A stretch of DNA of 64,000 nt from positions 97,001 to 161,000 of the forward strand of contig NC_083515.1 in NCBI RefSeq assembly GCF_032362555.1, in the 5' to 3' direction. The notes below the pieces were generated by a model. The model ran no database searches, was not told the DNA's origin, and saw only the letters and a program-made list of their open reading frames with translations. The translations under genes were made by a program, and so were the position numbers. This DNA is from Amyelois transitella. Lineage: Eukaryota; Arthropoda; Insecta; Lepidoptera; Pyralidae. The number at the start of each line of letters is the position of its first letter. The stretch's first letter is position 1. Below, one piece after another: positions 1 to 12,600 of this stretch.

Positions 1-2
1 TT

Positions 3-98
3 CGGATTGAAGAACTTGATTGCTCTAAGTTAACTGGAAAAACTCCATGCAACAGTGAAGCTTTAAACGAAATGATTAGATTACGGAATAATTTGTAA
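3..98 (+). other. ORF tail open to the window edge, unidentified
   Basis: Frame 3 is open from the window edge for 31 codons to a TAA at 96-98. The reading begins RIEELDCSKLTG and ends NEMIRLRNNL. Composition looks protein-like, but I do not recognise the family. It could be the last exon of an upstream gene or a transposon ORF remnant; the flanking foldback repeat makes a mobile origin plausible. Confidence 0.25.
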
Positions 99-216
99 GA
101 TATTTCAATACCACATGATTACAAAGGACTGGTTGATGAATCAAACTAAATAAATAATAACTAAGGAGTTAAAGAACGAGCTTTTATTGCTAATCGAACT
201 AAAAAATAGAAAATAA

Positions 217-700
217 ATAATAGTTTAAAAAAAACTAAAAAACTACGCTTTTATTGCTAATCGAACTAAAAAATAGAAAATAAAAATTAATGACAAAGAA
301 ATTATAAAACAGTAGTAGCAAGTCGAACAATCAGTTATAGTCAATTACCTCCGATTAAAATTATAACAAAATTAAATGTATAAACAAAGCAATTTAAATC
401 AGAGTAAAAAGCGTGGGGTGCATTTTACTTCATTTTCATAACTCTCTTGTCATAAATATATCCTAATAGAATGATTTTCATATTTACTACATCAAGCACC
501 CCACGCTTTTTACTCTGATTTAAATTGCTTTGTTTATACATTTAATTTTGTTATAATTTTAATCGGAGGTAATTGACTATAACTGATTGTTCGACTTGCT
601 ACTACTGTTTTATAATTTCTTTGTCATTAATTTTTATTTTCTATTTTTTAGTTCGATTAGCAATAAAAGCGTAGTTTTTTAGTTTTTTTTAAACTATTAT
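217..700. repeat. Foldback element with 205-bp inverted arms
   Basis: Positions 217-421 and 496-700 appear to be near-perfect reverse complements of each other over 205 bp, separated by a 74-bp spacer. The inner ends both carry GCGTGGGGTGC or its complement. No coding potential is visible. A 38-bp stretch of the left arm (about 247-284) is also repeated directly just outside it at about 180-217, so the element has been partly duplicated. This fits a foldback/MITE DNA element. Confidence 0.8.
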
Positions 701-767
701 TATTATTATAGGACACTTCATATCACTTAATAATTTTTATATCTTTTGGTTTCACAATATTGATTAA

Positions 768-870
768 CGTCAAATAAATAACTTAAAACTTAATTTACTG
801 CCGCTTCCAAAGCGTCAGTGCAGAAGAAGCGGTAAAAAACGGCACTGCAGCATTTTTTCAACAACCTCAA
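768..870 (+). repeat. Dispersed repeat, family D copy 1
   Basis: The stretch contains GTCAAATAAATAACTTAAAA followed by TTTACTGCCGCTTCCAAAGC and a CACTGCAGC motif. Related copies lie at about 13613-13720 (same strand) and 61845-61910 (opposite strand). No ORF is present. It is probably a non-autonomous mobile element. Confidence 0.55.
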
Positions 871-1344
871 CTTCAAAAGTATCCAAACTAAGAATAGAAA
901 TGTGGACGAGAGTATCATCTATAAAACAATGTAAAGCGCAAGATACGTTGACATCCTCACTGCCAACAAAAAGAATCACTACATGGTAGTTTTATTTGGT
1001 GACCCTTTTTTTACTTATATAGGAATTAGTTTAAATGTGTAAGTGGCCATGTAACTAACATGTTTCACTTGGTTTTCTGTATCCAGTAAAACCATTATGG
1101 ACAGAATTATTGAAACCGTCGATCTGCTCGTGTCTTGGATTAAATTATTATACTACTGTGACGACATGTCTTCGCCACAAGTCACAGCAGTCAGTCGCAG
1201 CGAGAACACGACGCGCTCGACCGATTGCAGCGCAGACTCTATGGCGACATCTCACATGTCACACGCCATCAAACCAATCACAGCGCGGATGCTAAATCCC
1301 AAAAAGCAAAGATTTCTCCGGATTGGAGCATGAATACAACCTTC

Positions 1345-1455
1345 GACTCAACATCGTCTGTCGCGCGGTTCCCCAGGCACAACACCCAGCCTGGCGGAAG
1401 ATCTTCCCTTTGGTGGCGGTCGAACCTGAATCATCGCTCTGGCTACACTACTATA
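1345..1455 (+). repeat. Dispersed repeat, family C copy 1
   Basis: The segment with CGGTTCCCCAGGCA and CCCTTTGGTGGCGGTCGA recurs in reverse complement at about 29345-29440. It is outside any WIPI2 exon, so it is read as a transposon fragment upstream of the first visible WIPI2 exon. Confidence 0.5.
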
Positions 1456-1867
1456 ATAATGATATAGTAATCTTTGTATACCTTTTAAGTTGTTATTCAA
1501 ATCGGAGCAATCAATTACGCGTAATACGAGTGCGAACATAGGTACAGACAGAAATTGTAAAAGTCAAATTTTTAGTTACTATTTATTACATGTATGGATA
1601 ATACTTGTGTAGTCAGATAGTAATCTTCTTCATTATCTTTATGAAAATGTGGTTTAGAGGTGCTCTAAAAGAGGAATTCAATTCCTGCGGAAACGGATAG
1701 TAACGGGATTTATCACGGGGCGTATCACGCGAGCGAAGCCACAGACGTATTTTAGTTACAAAATAAATTCCCCATGTCATAGAGAGAACCTGAAAAGATG
1801 ATGCGGTCTGGTTGTCAATGTGTATTACTCTGTACGGTGTCTTATTCTGCGTGACGTACATTTGCAG

Positions 1868-3783
1868 GAAGCTGATAGTGTGCCACTACAAGAAGGGCAC
1901 GGAGATCTGCAACTACAGTTACAGTAACACCATCCTCGCAGTCAAGCTCAATCGATCGGTGAGTTCCTTTCTTATGTTATTCCTTCTCTACCTATACATC
2001 TTTTCTGCGAATCTTGCGGAATCAGGTCTACTGCGTAGAATGGTTGATGCCATCAATAATGGCACACAAAGTAATGTCAGCCGTGCTGAAGATACCGCTT
2101 TTGACAGGGGAATATTTTTTAAAGTAGAGCGGTATAGTGCCGCGGGAGCTGCAAACGGGCCTCCCACTAGCGACAGTTGCCACTGACCTATTTCCGTTAA
2201 AAGTTTTACACCACTTGGTCTTTTATATGATACTAGCTGATGCCCGCGACTTCGTCCGCGTAAATTTCGAGTTGAATCTTGATCATACAGTCAGATACCT
2301 ACAGACAGACAGACAAAAAATGGAAAAAAACTCTATCCGTTTCAGTCAAAATATTAAATGTAGTGTTATTTCTATTGGGCTGTGCATTACTACATATATG
2401 GCGCAATTGGGCACATATGAAAATGGGAGAGACGGGACAGTTAAGTTTTGGTATACCTAGAACAAAAGATGCGTTCCACGGGGGCTGTTCATTTGAGTTG
2501 TTCTGCTCTCAAGTTTGTATACGTTTGCGCGGACACTGTCGTCGTGTTCCAGCGGCTGATCGTGTGCCTGGAGGAGTCGCTGCACATCCACAACATCCGC
2601 GACATGAAGATCCTGCACACGATCCGCGACACGCCGCCCAACCCGCGCGGGCTGTGCGCGCTCTCGCCCTGCGTCGACAACTGCTACGTGGCGTACCCCG
2701 GCTCCAGCGCCGTGGGCGAGGTGCAGATCTTCGACGCCGTGCATCTGGTCAGTGTTAACTGCTAGTGTCTACCCCGGTGTTAAGAAATTGGGTTTCAAAT
2801 GAAAGAGAGAGTTGTGAAAATTTGATATGCGCTTAGAGCTATAACGAGTATTGAGAGGGACAAAGGGTATCTTTTATTACGGGAAAATACTGTTATCATA
2901 TGATTTGTGTCACATTTTCTGTTTTGTAAAAGCCAGTAATGATATATTTATGCAGTCGAGTTAGTGAAGTACTATTTACGCGAAGTTTTCGCGGGTTTTG
3001 GTGCATTTTGGGTGCTTAATGGAGAATGTTTTGAGAACAGATGTGACGATGATGACGTCATAGCGAGTCGTTTTGTGTACCCGCAGAACGCCAAGTGCGT
3101 GATCAGCGCGCACGACAGCGGGCTGGCGGCGCTGGCGTGGTCGCAGTGCGGGCGGCGGCTGGCCACGGCGTCCGAGCGCGGCACCGTGATCCGCGTGTTC
3201 GCGGTGCCCACGCGCGAGCGCCTGTACGAGTTCCGGCGCGGCGTCAAGCGCTGCGTGGCCATCGCGTGCCTGGCCTTCAGCGCGTGCGGCGCGCTGCTGG
3301 CCGCCACGTCCAACACGGAGACCGTGCACGTGTTCCGGCTGGGCGCGGCGCCGGCGCCGGGCGAGGCGGAGGACGGCTGGCTGGGCTGGCTGGCGTCGGC
3401 GGCGCGCGCGGGCGCGGGGCTGCTGCCGGCGCACGTGCAGGACGTGCTGGCGCAGGGCCGCGCCGTGGCGGCCGCGCGCCTGCCCGTCACCGGCCACCGC
3501 GCCGTCGCCGCCATCACCAGGTACACCCCACTACGACTATATGGCTCTCCACTTACCACGATTCCTCTGTAATTCTTGTTACTAAGTGCTCGGGTCGTAA
3601 AAACGCCGCTCTCGAATTTATATACAACGTGGGTGTCGCAGCTCGCCGCGCGCGCCGCGCCTGCTGGTGGCCACGTCGGCGGGCGTGCTGTACGTGTACG
3701 CGCTGCCGGCCGAGGACGGCGCCGACTGCGCGCTGCTGCACGAGCACCAGCTGCTGCGGCCCGACGCCACCGGTACGCCCGCT

Positions 3784-3815
<32 letters not shown>

Positions 3816-6800
3816 TCTAGATTCAACGCGTATTCTTCAGGGCGCACTGTGTTTACGATTTTTAGGCGGATGTGTTCTGCAAATAAACTAAGTCCGAAAA
3901 TTCCTTTTTTGTATGTATGATTGTAACGAAATAACGAGGCAAACATAGCTCAATAATACTTATTGCACTATTATACAAATGTACTGATTTTTAATTCAAT
4001 ATAAATAGTGTGGTAACGAGGTAAACATTATATGTTATGTGACAGGCAATAACTTAAATAATTCAACCTTAACCTTTTTCACAACGAACATGGTAAAAAA
4101 AATTAATAAAGACCGATGCCAAAGAAATAAATTGAAATATATTTGCAACCAGCAACCCGTCCCGGCTTCGCACGGCCATTTTACGTGAGTTTGTGATGAT
4201 TGACAATAAACTAAACTAATTCTTTGTATACCTCTAACTTAATAAAAATGAAAATATACTACGAAATGAAAGAACACCCAAGTACATTACCCTAACTCTT
4301 TAACTATATAACTTATTTCGACTAAATCACAATAATTAAATTATTTAAATAAAATACAACTTTCATCTTTATCTCAGTCTTTTAAACAATTAATATTAAT
4401 CAATATACCCACCCAGCTTCCAATTACAAAATAAAAAGGGATCTACGTAGGAACTTAACCTTAATTTTCGGAACAATAATTTCTCGCCCGGAAATTTTTA
4501 TTTTGCGATAGCTAATTTCAATATTCTTTTTTCAAAACGTGTAAAAAGCAATTTTGATTGCATAACGTCATAATATCATCAGTTTGAACAAACTAAATGT
4601 TTTATATTAAATAGTCCAATTCAATGACTTTGAAGTCGTCGCGTCACGTCGCATGAAAATGGCTCTGATTTATCATTATTTATTTCTAATAAGGAATATT
4701 GTCTTTGTTTATTTTTAGATGAAAGTGATAATTAATTGCTGCAAAAAATTGGGTCGCCGGGCTCCAGAGAAGTGACAGCGCACCCGGGTACTCCAGAAAC
4801 ATGATGAATGTCATTAATTGCTGTGGAACTCATAGCCCGCAGACATTTTTCAATTTCATTCTATTTCAAAGAATAATCCGCCTATTTACATTTTGCGACG
4901 AAAATTAAACTAAAAATAAAAACGTATAAAAATTTAATACAAAGTTTGTTTATTTCGAACATCGATTTCAAGATATTGATTTAATCTTCGAAACAAATCA
5001 TAATAAAAGAACCTGAAACATAACTGGCAATAAAACAATATTCCCATAACTTTTGCAACTCTTAGAAATTCCTTAGCATTTGTGGCATAAGGATAAACGC
5101 TCAAAAAGAAAAAGGAACTTTAAAGGAAGAATGTGCTAGCACTCAGCGTAGCCTTATGAAGAATACGTATTGAAATTTCAGATTTAAATATAATTAATGA
5201 CTGATTAAGGTACACATACTTATTATTATTACGTAGCATTTATCTTGAGAAATTCGCCAAAGAACAACTCGGCCGGGCACGGCGCGCGGCCGCCGTCGGC
5301 CGTGGCGCCGCGCCGCCGCCGCACACTCGCCGCCCCCCGCCCCCCGCCCCCCGCACGCTGTGCCGTGTTTCATTATCATATTTGCAATTTTTTTCAGGGT
5401 ACTCTATGATCTAGTAATTTCACACTCGCTTATAAGCGACTGCTGAATGGCCTAGGATCGAAATTATGTCTATTTGTTATCTATAGGAGTAAAAATACGA
5501 AGGTTTTTTCGATCCAAAACTGACCGATGTTTTCAGGAAAAAATATTAAGCTTTATTCGTTTTATTAACTCTTTAGATAAGTTTTTGATGAAGGAAAACG
5601 TTGCCTTTCTGTCTTTTTAAGACAGAAAGGCAACGTTTTCCTTCATCATTTTATTGGTTACTACTTTAATTCTATCCCGCAAAGAATATAGACGTGACTA
5701 TATGTATGTATGGAATAAAGATTCTTAAGCAAGCTTTAAACGAGGAAAACGAACATGACAGATTTCCCGTACCCCCGCCTTCCTAATATATGTAGGTATA
5801 TAGAAAAGGACACTGACTGACCCATTGACGGACATATCAACGCACAGACCAAAAAACCGCTAGGGCTAGAGATGTAAGGTTTGTGTGGTACCTATAAGAG
5901 AGTACTTCCCGGCTGCCCGCGGGAAGAGAAGTGAATGAAACAAGTGTGTCTGAGCTCGGCGCGCGAGTGGAGTAGCGCAGTGATGGTGGGCGTTGACTGG
6001 TGTTGTCTGTGCAGCCGCCGCCGCGCCGCGCTGCTACGCGGGCGCCGTGCGCGGCCCGGACGCGCCGCACACAGGTACTGCTCCCCGACCGCCGGTTGTT
6101 ACGTCACACGATGTCGTGTCCCACTACTAAATTCACCTTTCTTACAACGCCTCGACCATATTTTTGCTGGCGTGTCGAGCAAGTTTCTGATACTGACACG
6201 TCAAAAGTTTCCTTGAAAGAGTGGCGTTGATATATTGTTGTGACAATTGATTGTTACTCCCGAAAACGTTGTGTAACGTAACAATCGTGTGGCGCCAGCT
6301 GCACAGGGCTCGGCCCTCGGCTCCGTGCGCCTCGCTTCACGCTGTCCCACACTTGGCACCCCGCGCCCGACGCTCGTCCGCTGTACGTACGGACGAGCTC
6401 GGCCGCTCACTACTCTCATTGCGCCCCAAACGTTCAAAGAACATTGTTTTCATATTGATTTTCTGTGGTTTTATTGTTTAATTCTTACTTTGTTTCTTTA
6501 TTAACGACCGTCACAGTCAACGCTTCACATTATCGCATCACGTCGCCGTTGTCGCTCGCGGCTGCTGAAAATGCGTTTCTAATTTCAATGTTTATTATAA
6601 CCTTAGTGGACTCTTACTAATGAAGTATTTCATGGCAAAATGTAAACGAAAACGTTACATGGTTACATGATTCGGGGACAGTTAATCCTGACGTCCTATA
6701 TAAACCAACAACGTCACAAGTTCCGTCTGTCTCCAACAGCGTGTACAGAACTTGGTGTTTTGTAGTTTGTGTTGTTAAGGAGACACTTGACATTATCTGT

Positions 6801-7162
6801 TTTGTTCTCATATGTCATATGTGTTTCAACGCAATGACGCCGCGATTGGCGACGGCGACTCACACCCGCAAATTCTCGACCTGCGTCGCTTATATCTAAC
6901 ATACACCTCATTCAATGCATACATTTAACTTGTAAGAAGAGCGCGTGCCGTTAGTCTGTCTATGCCCAGTGCGTGCACACGCCCGGCCGCCCGCTATGTG
7001 GCCGGGCGTGCGCACGCACTGAGTGAGGCGCCGCCCGCAGAGAGCGCGCGCGCGGAGCAGCTGGGCGCGGCGCTGGAGAGCTCGCCGCCGCGCGGGCCCT
7101 TCGACCTGCGCGACCACAAGCACTTCCCGCCCATGCGCGGCGCCGACGACGACGCGCAGTAG
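1868..7162 (+). CDS. Atg18: WIPI2/Atg18 PROPPIN, 5' partial
   Basis: Six coding exons are seen: 1868-1958, 2553-2747, 3087-3520, 3642-3772, 6015-6074 and 7041-7162 (TAG). All junctions are GT-AG and all phases join. The encoded part begins [20 protein letters not shown] and includes [19 protein letters not shown], which matches WIPI2-type seven-bladed PROPPINs. The LYEFRRG segment at 3222-3242 holds the FRRG motif that binds PI3P and PI(3,5)P2. The C-terminal tail ends [13 protein letters not shown], like the short acidic end of WIPI2. The family is known to recruit ATG16L1 to forming autophagosomes. The N-terminal blade is missing because the first exons lie left of the window. One residue (Ser at the 1958/2553 join, usually Gln) differs from what I expect. 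The gene is convergent with NPL4. Confidence 0.93.
2231..2330 (+). mobile_element. Transposon fragment in a WIPI2 intron
   Basis: The words CTAGCTGATGCCCGCGACTT and CGTCCGCG are typical of short non-autonomous elements common in lepidopteran introns. Similar 'cccg..cttcg' ends occur near 4150-4180 and 57315-57345. No ORF is present and the superfamily cannot be assigned by eye. Confidence 0.4.
3783..3814 (+). repeat. (CA)n microsatellite just after a splice donor
   Basis: A run of CA dinucleotides begins about ten bases after the donor of the WIPI2 exon ending at 3772. It is intronic. Confidence 0.9.
5264..5352 (+). repeat. GC-rich patch with (CCCCCCG)n
   Basis: Nearly pure G/C inside an AT-rich intron. 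It ends in three tandem CCCCCCG units, so the - strand has runs of G suited to a G-quadruplex. No splice sites place it convincingly in the WIPI2 reading frame. Confidence 0.6.
5586..5648. repeat. Perfect 30-bp hairpin, 3-nt loop
   Basis: The arm 5586-5615 is exactly complementary to 5619-5648 with a TTT loop. It is intronic in WIPI2. The lack of any mismatch and the very short loop are unlike a typical pre-miRNA. Confidence 0.85.
5671..5713 (+). mobile_element. SINE family A, 3' tail fragment
   Basis: It reads TCTATCCCGC, AATATAGACGTGACTATATG, then TATGTATG, which is the 3' end of the SINE-like family found throughout this window. Confidence 0.6.
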
Positions 7163-8170
7163 GCAGGCTCGCCGCTCACACCTGCGTTATCTTTAAGACT
7201 AAACATGTTCAGATTCACTGTCGCTAGTTCGAATCAAACCTTTTCAAATATGTTCCGCTTTCTTTGACTTAGTTTTTTTAAACACCTGCCAAATTTTGTG
7301 ACTTGTGAAAAAGTAACTTCAGTAAGTGAAATTGAAAATATTTCATTATTCGCTTCGAATTTCTTTGAAAACCAAATTAAATTTATGAACCAAACTTACT
7401 CCGTATGATTGACAGGTGTTTAAAAAGCCTCCCTTATTCTTAAGTAAAATCGGAGAAACCAAGAAGACATTTCATGTATATTGTTACTCCCAGAGCAACG
7501 CCGCAGTCTTAACAATAAATCTATCTTATATGTAATTTCATTTTGTCCACGAACAGTACTGCCACGTTTTTACTCGTCATTTCTGAGTGGCGGAAGTGTT
7601 CTTAAATATCGACCTGAGTGTCGGCCACCGGTCCTTCAAGCTCATAGGGGAATTGACGCCATAAGTAACGCGACCTCTTTCTGAAGGACCACCTTTGTGT
7701 AGTGTCGTGTGCGAAGTGTCTGTCCTGTATGATATCTGTGCCCACACTAGTATTGTCTCCATTCGCATGCGGCATCACACAGACGTACTGTTGGTGATAA
7801 TTAGTTAGTTTTCTTTTATCTTGTATAAGTACATGATTTTGATTTTTTTAATGAATGAATGGACATTATTTTATTGGAATGATATGAATTTATTTACAAT
7901 TTATGTACAACAAAAAAAAATTAAAAATAGTAATAAATAATAAAAATAAAAAGCATCATGAATCATTATAATTGACGTCATTGCAGATCATTACATTCTT
8001 TAGGTATATTCTGTTTTTAATTAGAATCTGTTGTATTAGATAACATGACACCCGGCGGCGGCGCCGGTCGCCGACTCCGCTGTAACTAGTTTTATATTAA
8101 CTGTACCAATGGTTTATTTTCTAAATTGTAAAAATGTACATAATATAGTCATATATTACTGATATTAATA
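7163..8170 (+). other. Probable WIPI2 3' UTR and downstream sequence
   Basis: AT-rich sequence follows the stop codon with no ORF of note. AATAAA words occur near 7514 and around 7930-7950, so the transcript may end at either. A short GC-rich blip lies at 8049-8075. I cannot place the cleavage site. Confidence 0.4.
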
Positions 8171-9667
8171 TTAAGGGGTTGTAAGACGCGCAGGTTGGAA
8201 GCGTGGTTCACGCGAGGCTCCCGTTGGCAGCTGACTGAAATGATTCGAATCGAATTGCGATGCATAATAGTGTTCCAGACATTTATATATTAGTAGTATG
8301 TTTTCAAGGAAGTCTCGTTGTGAACCACCACACACTTATATCAAGCTGCCCCGCTCCGCTTCACAACACGTCACATTTTCCGTTTTGAAACATCTTCGGC
8401 CAATCACGAGCACGCTAATTCCTGATTGGCTGAGCTTTCAAAACGTGACATTCCACATTCGAACCATGGTGGAGAGTAACTAGTAATTATGATCTTAAAT
8501 CAATAGATGTCGTATTAAGCAATAGATGTTGTGACAGTTTCTAGACTTCTTTCAGTGGTTCTGCCACGACGACATGCTGCACCGTCTAATACAACAAGGC
8601 ATGAAATCGCGCAAGTTGTGATTGTATTTTACTATCGCATAGTAACGTTAGGCACGAGATGCGGCCTTTCAGAAGAAAACTAGTTAATAAGCTCATTAAG
8701 AATTGAATGTGAAATAGTCAAGACAGAGTTGAATGTTCTTTCTTAAATTTATCGTAATCAATGATAACTCCAGCAATGGACAGTATCGGAACTTTCATCC
8801 TCGCAATATATTTTTGTTGCCAAGGATCAGAAAACCGCTGTTGTAATTTATTCTTCAACTTTGTCAACTATTTTGACAGGTCGATTGTAACAGCTTGGCC
8901 ACAATGTTTGCAGTAAACTTACCATTTTGCCATGAAACGAATGCATGAAGTGATTGATGTATAGTGCATCGCCTCACACATTCCTACAAGGGTTGAGAAC
9001 TCACTCATAACTCCAACTTGCAAACAGGCCAGCCTAATAGAATAAGAAACGAGCTCAATATGAGCATCATGAGCTATTCCGCTCGTCGCTGCGACACGAG
9101 TTGGTCGCCGACAGCTTAGACACAATATTGTAAATATTTTATGAATAAATATTTTTACAAAATCTGACCCCATTGTTTTCTTTAAGAACTCTGCACTATT
9201 GATAAAATGTCACTGCCGTGCACAGACCTTCAAACGAACTTCCTGTAGGTCAAAAAATTGGATCTGATTTTTCTAGTTATTTTTTCTGAAAATGGGTCGG
9301 GGCTGTATCAAAATGAAACTAATGAGTAGTCTTCATAGGATTTATTCTTCAAGTCAACATCCCCGCCCGGCCGGAGCCGGACATACAGCCGCACGAGCGC
9401 GTGCGCGCGGATATAAAAATAAAGTTAAGCTAGATGTGGACGCGAGCCGCTCCGACGATTACATCGCGTTGTTCCTGCAATCAGGGAGGATGATAATCTT
9501 TGGCTCATAAAAGTAGGTTCAATTGACCACTTTGTCTAAGACACTCAAACTTCAATCAAGTAATACCAAAAAACATAACAGATAAATTTGACAATATTTT
9601 TGCATTACTAAAATGAGGAACTAGAACTATTAGGTACTTGTAACAAAACGTGTTTGGCAAAACCGAC
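8171..9667. other. Convergent intergenic region between WIPI2 and NPL4
   Basis: No recognisable gene. Short ORFs here have no family features. The last few hundred bases may be NPL4 3' UTR or a final small NPL4 exon. Confidence 0.4.
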
Positions 9668-12600
9668 CTGGGCATGGCGCACATTTCGCAGGAGTCGTGT
9701 GTGTCCGCGTTGTGGAACGTGCACAGCGGACACGTCCACACGCCCGCTTCGCTGGAAAACACATTATTTATTGGCAATAATACATTTGAAAAATAATTCT
9801 TTAAAAATACAGATATATAATATTTTTTTGACACCTGTTAAGAAAACTAAACAAACCACCATAATTTTTTTTTGGAGACAGTCCAAACTGTCAAAGGCAC
9901 TACCAAAACGTCATTGTTTCTGAAATGTTAAAATAAGGTACGTCTGGGGGGTTCCCGGGTGCCGTATGGTTCCCGGCACCAATATAAAAAAGAAAGAATA
10001 GGACCACTCTATCTTTCTCCCATGGATGTCGTAAAAGGCGACTAAGTTATATGCTTATAAACTTGGGATTCTTCTTATAGGTGATGGGCTAGCAACTTGT
10101 CCCTGTTTGAATCTCAATTCCATTATTCCGCCAATCTAAGGTCTGCCGCGCCGATGGATGCATGGCTAGGGGCGAGCCTAGTCTCGAGCGTGCCACCTCC
10201 GCCATGGAGTTGGGCGACCCCCAGGTAATGGCTGCTTAGCCTTACCCTGGCATCCGGGCTTTGCTGGGGTGGACATTATTTTTCCCTTGCTTCTCGTGGG
10301 AATCGCATGGCTGCAAATTTTAAAAAGCACAGCTAGTTGTGCGTGAATGAAACGAAACGGAAAGGATGCGACGTGACGCAGCACGGCTTATTGGTCTGGA
10401 ATTTCCAGTACCAGCCGAGGCTGTCAAGGGGTCGGTCTAATTCTTTCTGCACGAATGGCTGAGTGTGTGAATGAGTATGAGTGTGTCAGCCCTCGCCTTC
10501 TCTGGATTAGGCTGAAAGTTGGAATCACTCGGATCTTCGTTCTAGGTGTTGCACCTATGGATGGACCGTGGGATGTGGGTTCCGAGGGGTACAACAACGG
10601 CAAAAAAAAACGAGGAGTTCTAGAATAGTGTAAGAGAAGTATTGAAAGTTACCAAGCCAAATGAAAAGTTTATTATGCTAGGTGATGAATCGATATCGAA
10701 ACTTATGTTTTAATATAGACTTGATGTTCAAACACGATTTATGTACTTTTCGCGACCGACTTCCACTTTGACCTTGAGATAGAGAGCAAAATGAAATGCG
10801 TGAAGCTAGTAACTAGTACTAAAACACTGGTTTTTGAAATTGAGAAAGAAATGACAGCATGTAATATTTTGATTGGAGGAGAAAAAGTTGAGCAAGTGAA
10901 ACAGTTTGTATATCTTGGATCAAAGTTTACATCAGATGGCAAGTGTGATAGTGATATTGAAAGGAGAGTGAACGCGGGGAACATGGTGAATGGAGCTTTG
11001 CATGCCTTTATGAGCAGTCAGAAACTATCCAAAAAGGCTCGACTGGCAGTGCATAGGGGTATGTTGGTCCCGACATTAATGTATGGGAGTGAAAGTTGTG
11101 TATGGCAAAAGAAGCACGAAATCAGAATAAATGCAGTGGAAATGAGAGCGTTAAGGAGTATGATGGGTGTGAAATTGAGTGACCGGATAAGGAACAGCGT
11201 GATAAGGGTATGTTAAGATGGTTTGGTCATGTAGAGAGGATGAATGAAAGCAGGTTGACTAAGCAGATATACAAGGACAGTGTGGAGGGTAAGGTCGGAG
11301 TGGGTAGACGTAGACGAACGTATCTTGATCAAATTAAGGACGTCCTGGTAAAGGGTCAGGTCAAGAGTACCCGAAAAGCGAAGGAAGTATGCGATCGTGG
11401 CAAGTGGAAAGATGTAGTCTCTGTCTACCCCTCCGGGAAAAAGTCATGATTTTATGTTATGTTATGTTCTGGGGGGGTTCCTGTTTGCTGATGTCTATCC
11501 CCAGAGATAATTAGCCGGCACTGGAGACAGCTCTTTATTGTAAGTGTTGTACCTGTGGTGCGCAGGCGCGAGCGGCGCGGCGTCGCAGGCGGCGGCGGCC
11601 AGCTGCTCCAGCGTGGCGAAGTGCGGCGCCGCGCGCCACGCGTCCGCCGCCGCCGCGTCGCGCGCGCGCACGGCCGCCAGCAGCGGCGACAGCTGCTCCA
11701 GCGACAGCGGCAGCGCCTCGTTGGTCATCAGGTACAGCAGCACGTGCAGGTCCGACATCGCCTGTGACGTGCCCGAACAACACAACTCAACTTTACTAGC
11801 TCGATGCATAACCAACACAATACAAACTGAGCAACAACATCTTCTTGTAACCAAACAATTCCCGAACAAATAGTTTGAAACACTAAATAGGATCATATCG
11901 CCGAAAAAAAGTACCTTAGATATTTACGCAAATAATAGCAAACAGCATAGAATAATGCATAAACAGCATAAATGTACTATATAAGATAGTCGTCATGTTG
12001 CGTGTTGTATTTTGGTTAGAATGTAGCGTGCCCGGCAGGCTGACCTCGAGGAAGGAGCCGGCCTCGCGCAGGTGGCGGTGCAGCAGCGCCAGCGACTGCA
12101 GCTGGCCGGGCAGCGCGCGGTGCGCGGGCGGGAAGGCGGCGCGCGCGCTGAAGGCGGGCGCGCCGTCCACCGCCACGCCGCACGGCACGTCCACCAGCAG
12201 GTACGCCACGGGCACTCGCTTGGCCGACACTCCCACCTCGTTGCCGTATGCGTCGCGTTCCTGGTTCCACAAATACCATCATTATTATTGTGTACAATAT
12301 TGGGCTAAAATTCGATCAGTCTAGACATTTGTAGTAACATTAACTCTTACAGGTAACCAACCCACAGCCTAAAAGAATTTCGAATGTTCTTTCCCTTGAT
12401 TGACTTTTACAATCTGCACGAATATGAATGATTAACGCTATGGTAGGTATAAATTTCAGCATAAAACTATATAGATTAATGTGGCCAGTGTTTCAGCCTT
12501 TCGAATATTATTGGGTATGTCTACCCCGTACCCGATAAAGACGTGACGTATCTTACGATAGAAAACTTCCACTTACGTAATACTCGTACTTGTAATTACC

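Larger units (their letters stand above)
3815..6014 (+). other. Long WIPI2 intron, mostly AT-rich
   Basis: No exon could be supported between 3772 and 6015, and the two flanking exons join in phase. It holds a transposon-end fragment near 4147-4182, a C-rich patch (5264-5352), a perfect 30-bp palindrome (5586-5648), a SINE tail (5671-5713) and another repeat piece at about 5810-5870. The rest is AT-rich with nothing recognisable. Confidence 0.6.

Noticed and set aside
2972..3946. 324-codon - strand ORF across WIPI2 exons
   Set aside because: It is antisense to a clear WIPI2 exon and has low-complexity Arg/Ala composition.
5586..5648. MicroRNA precursor
   Set aside because: The stem is perfect and the loop only 3 nt, unlike typical animal pre-miRNAs.
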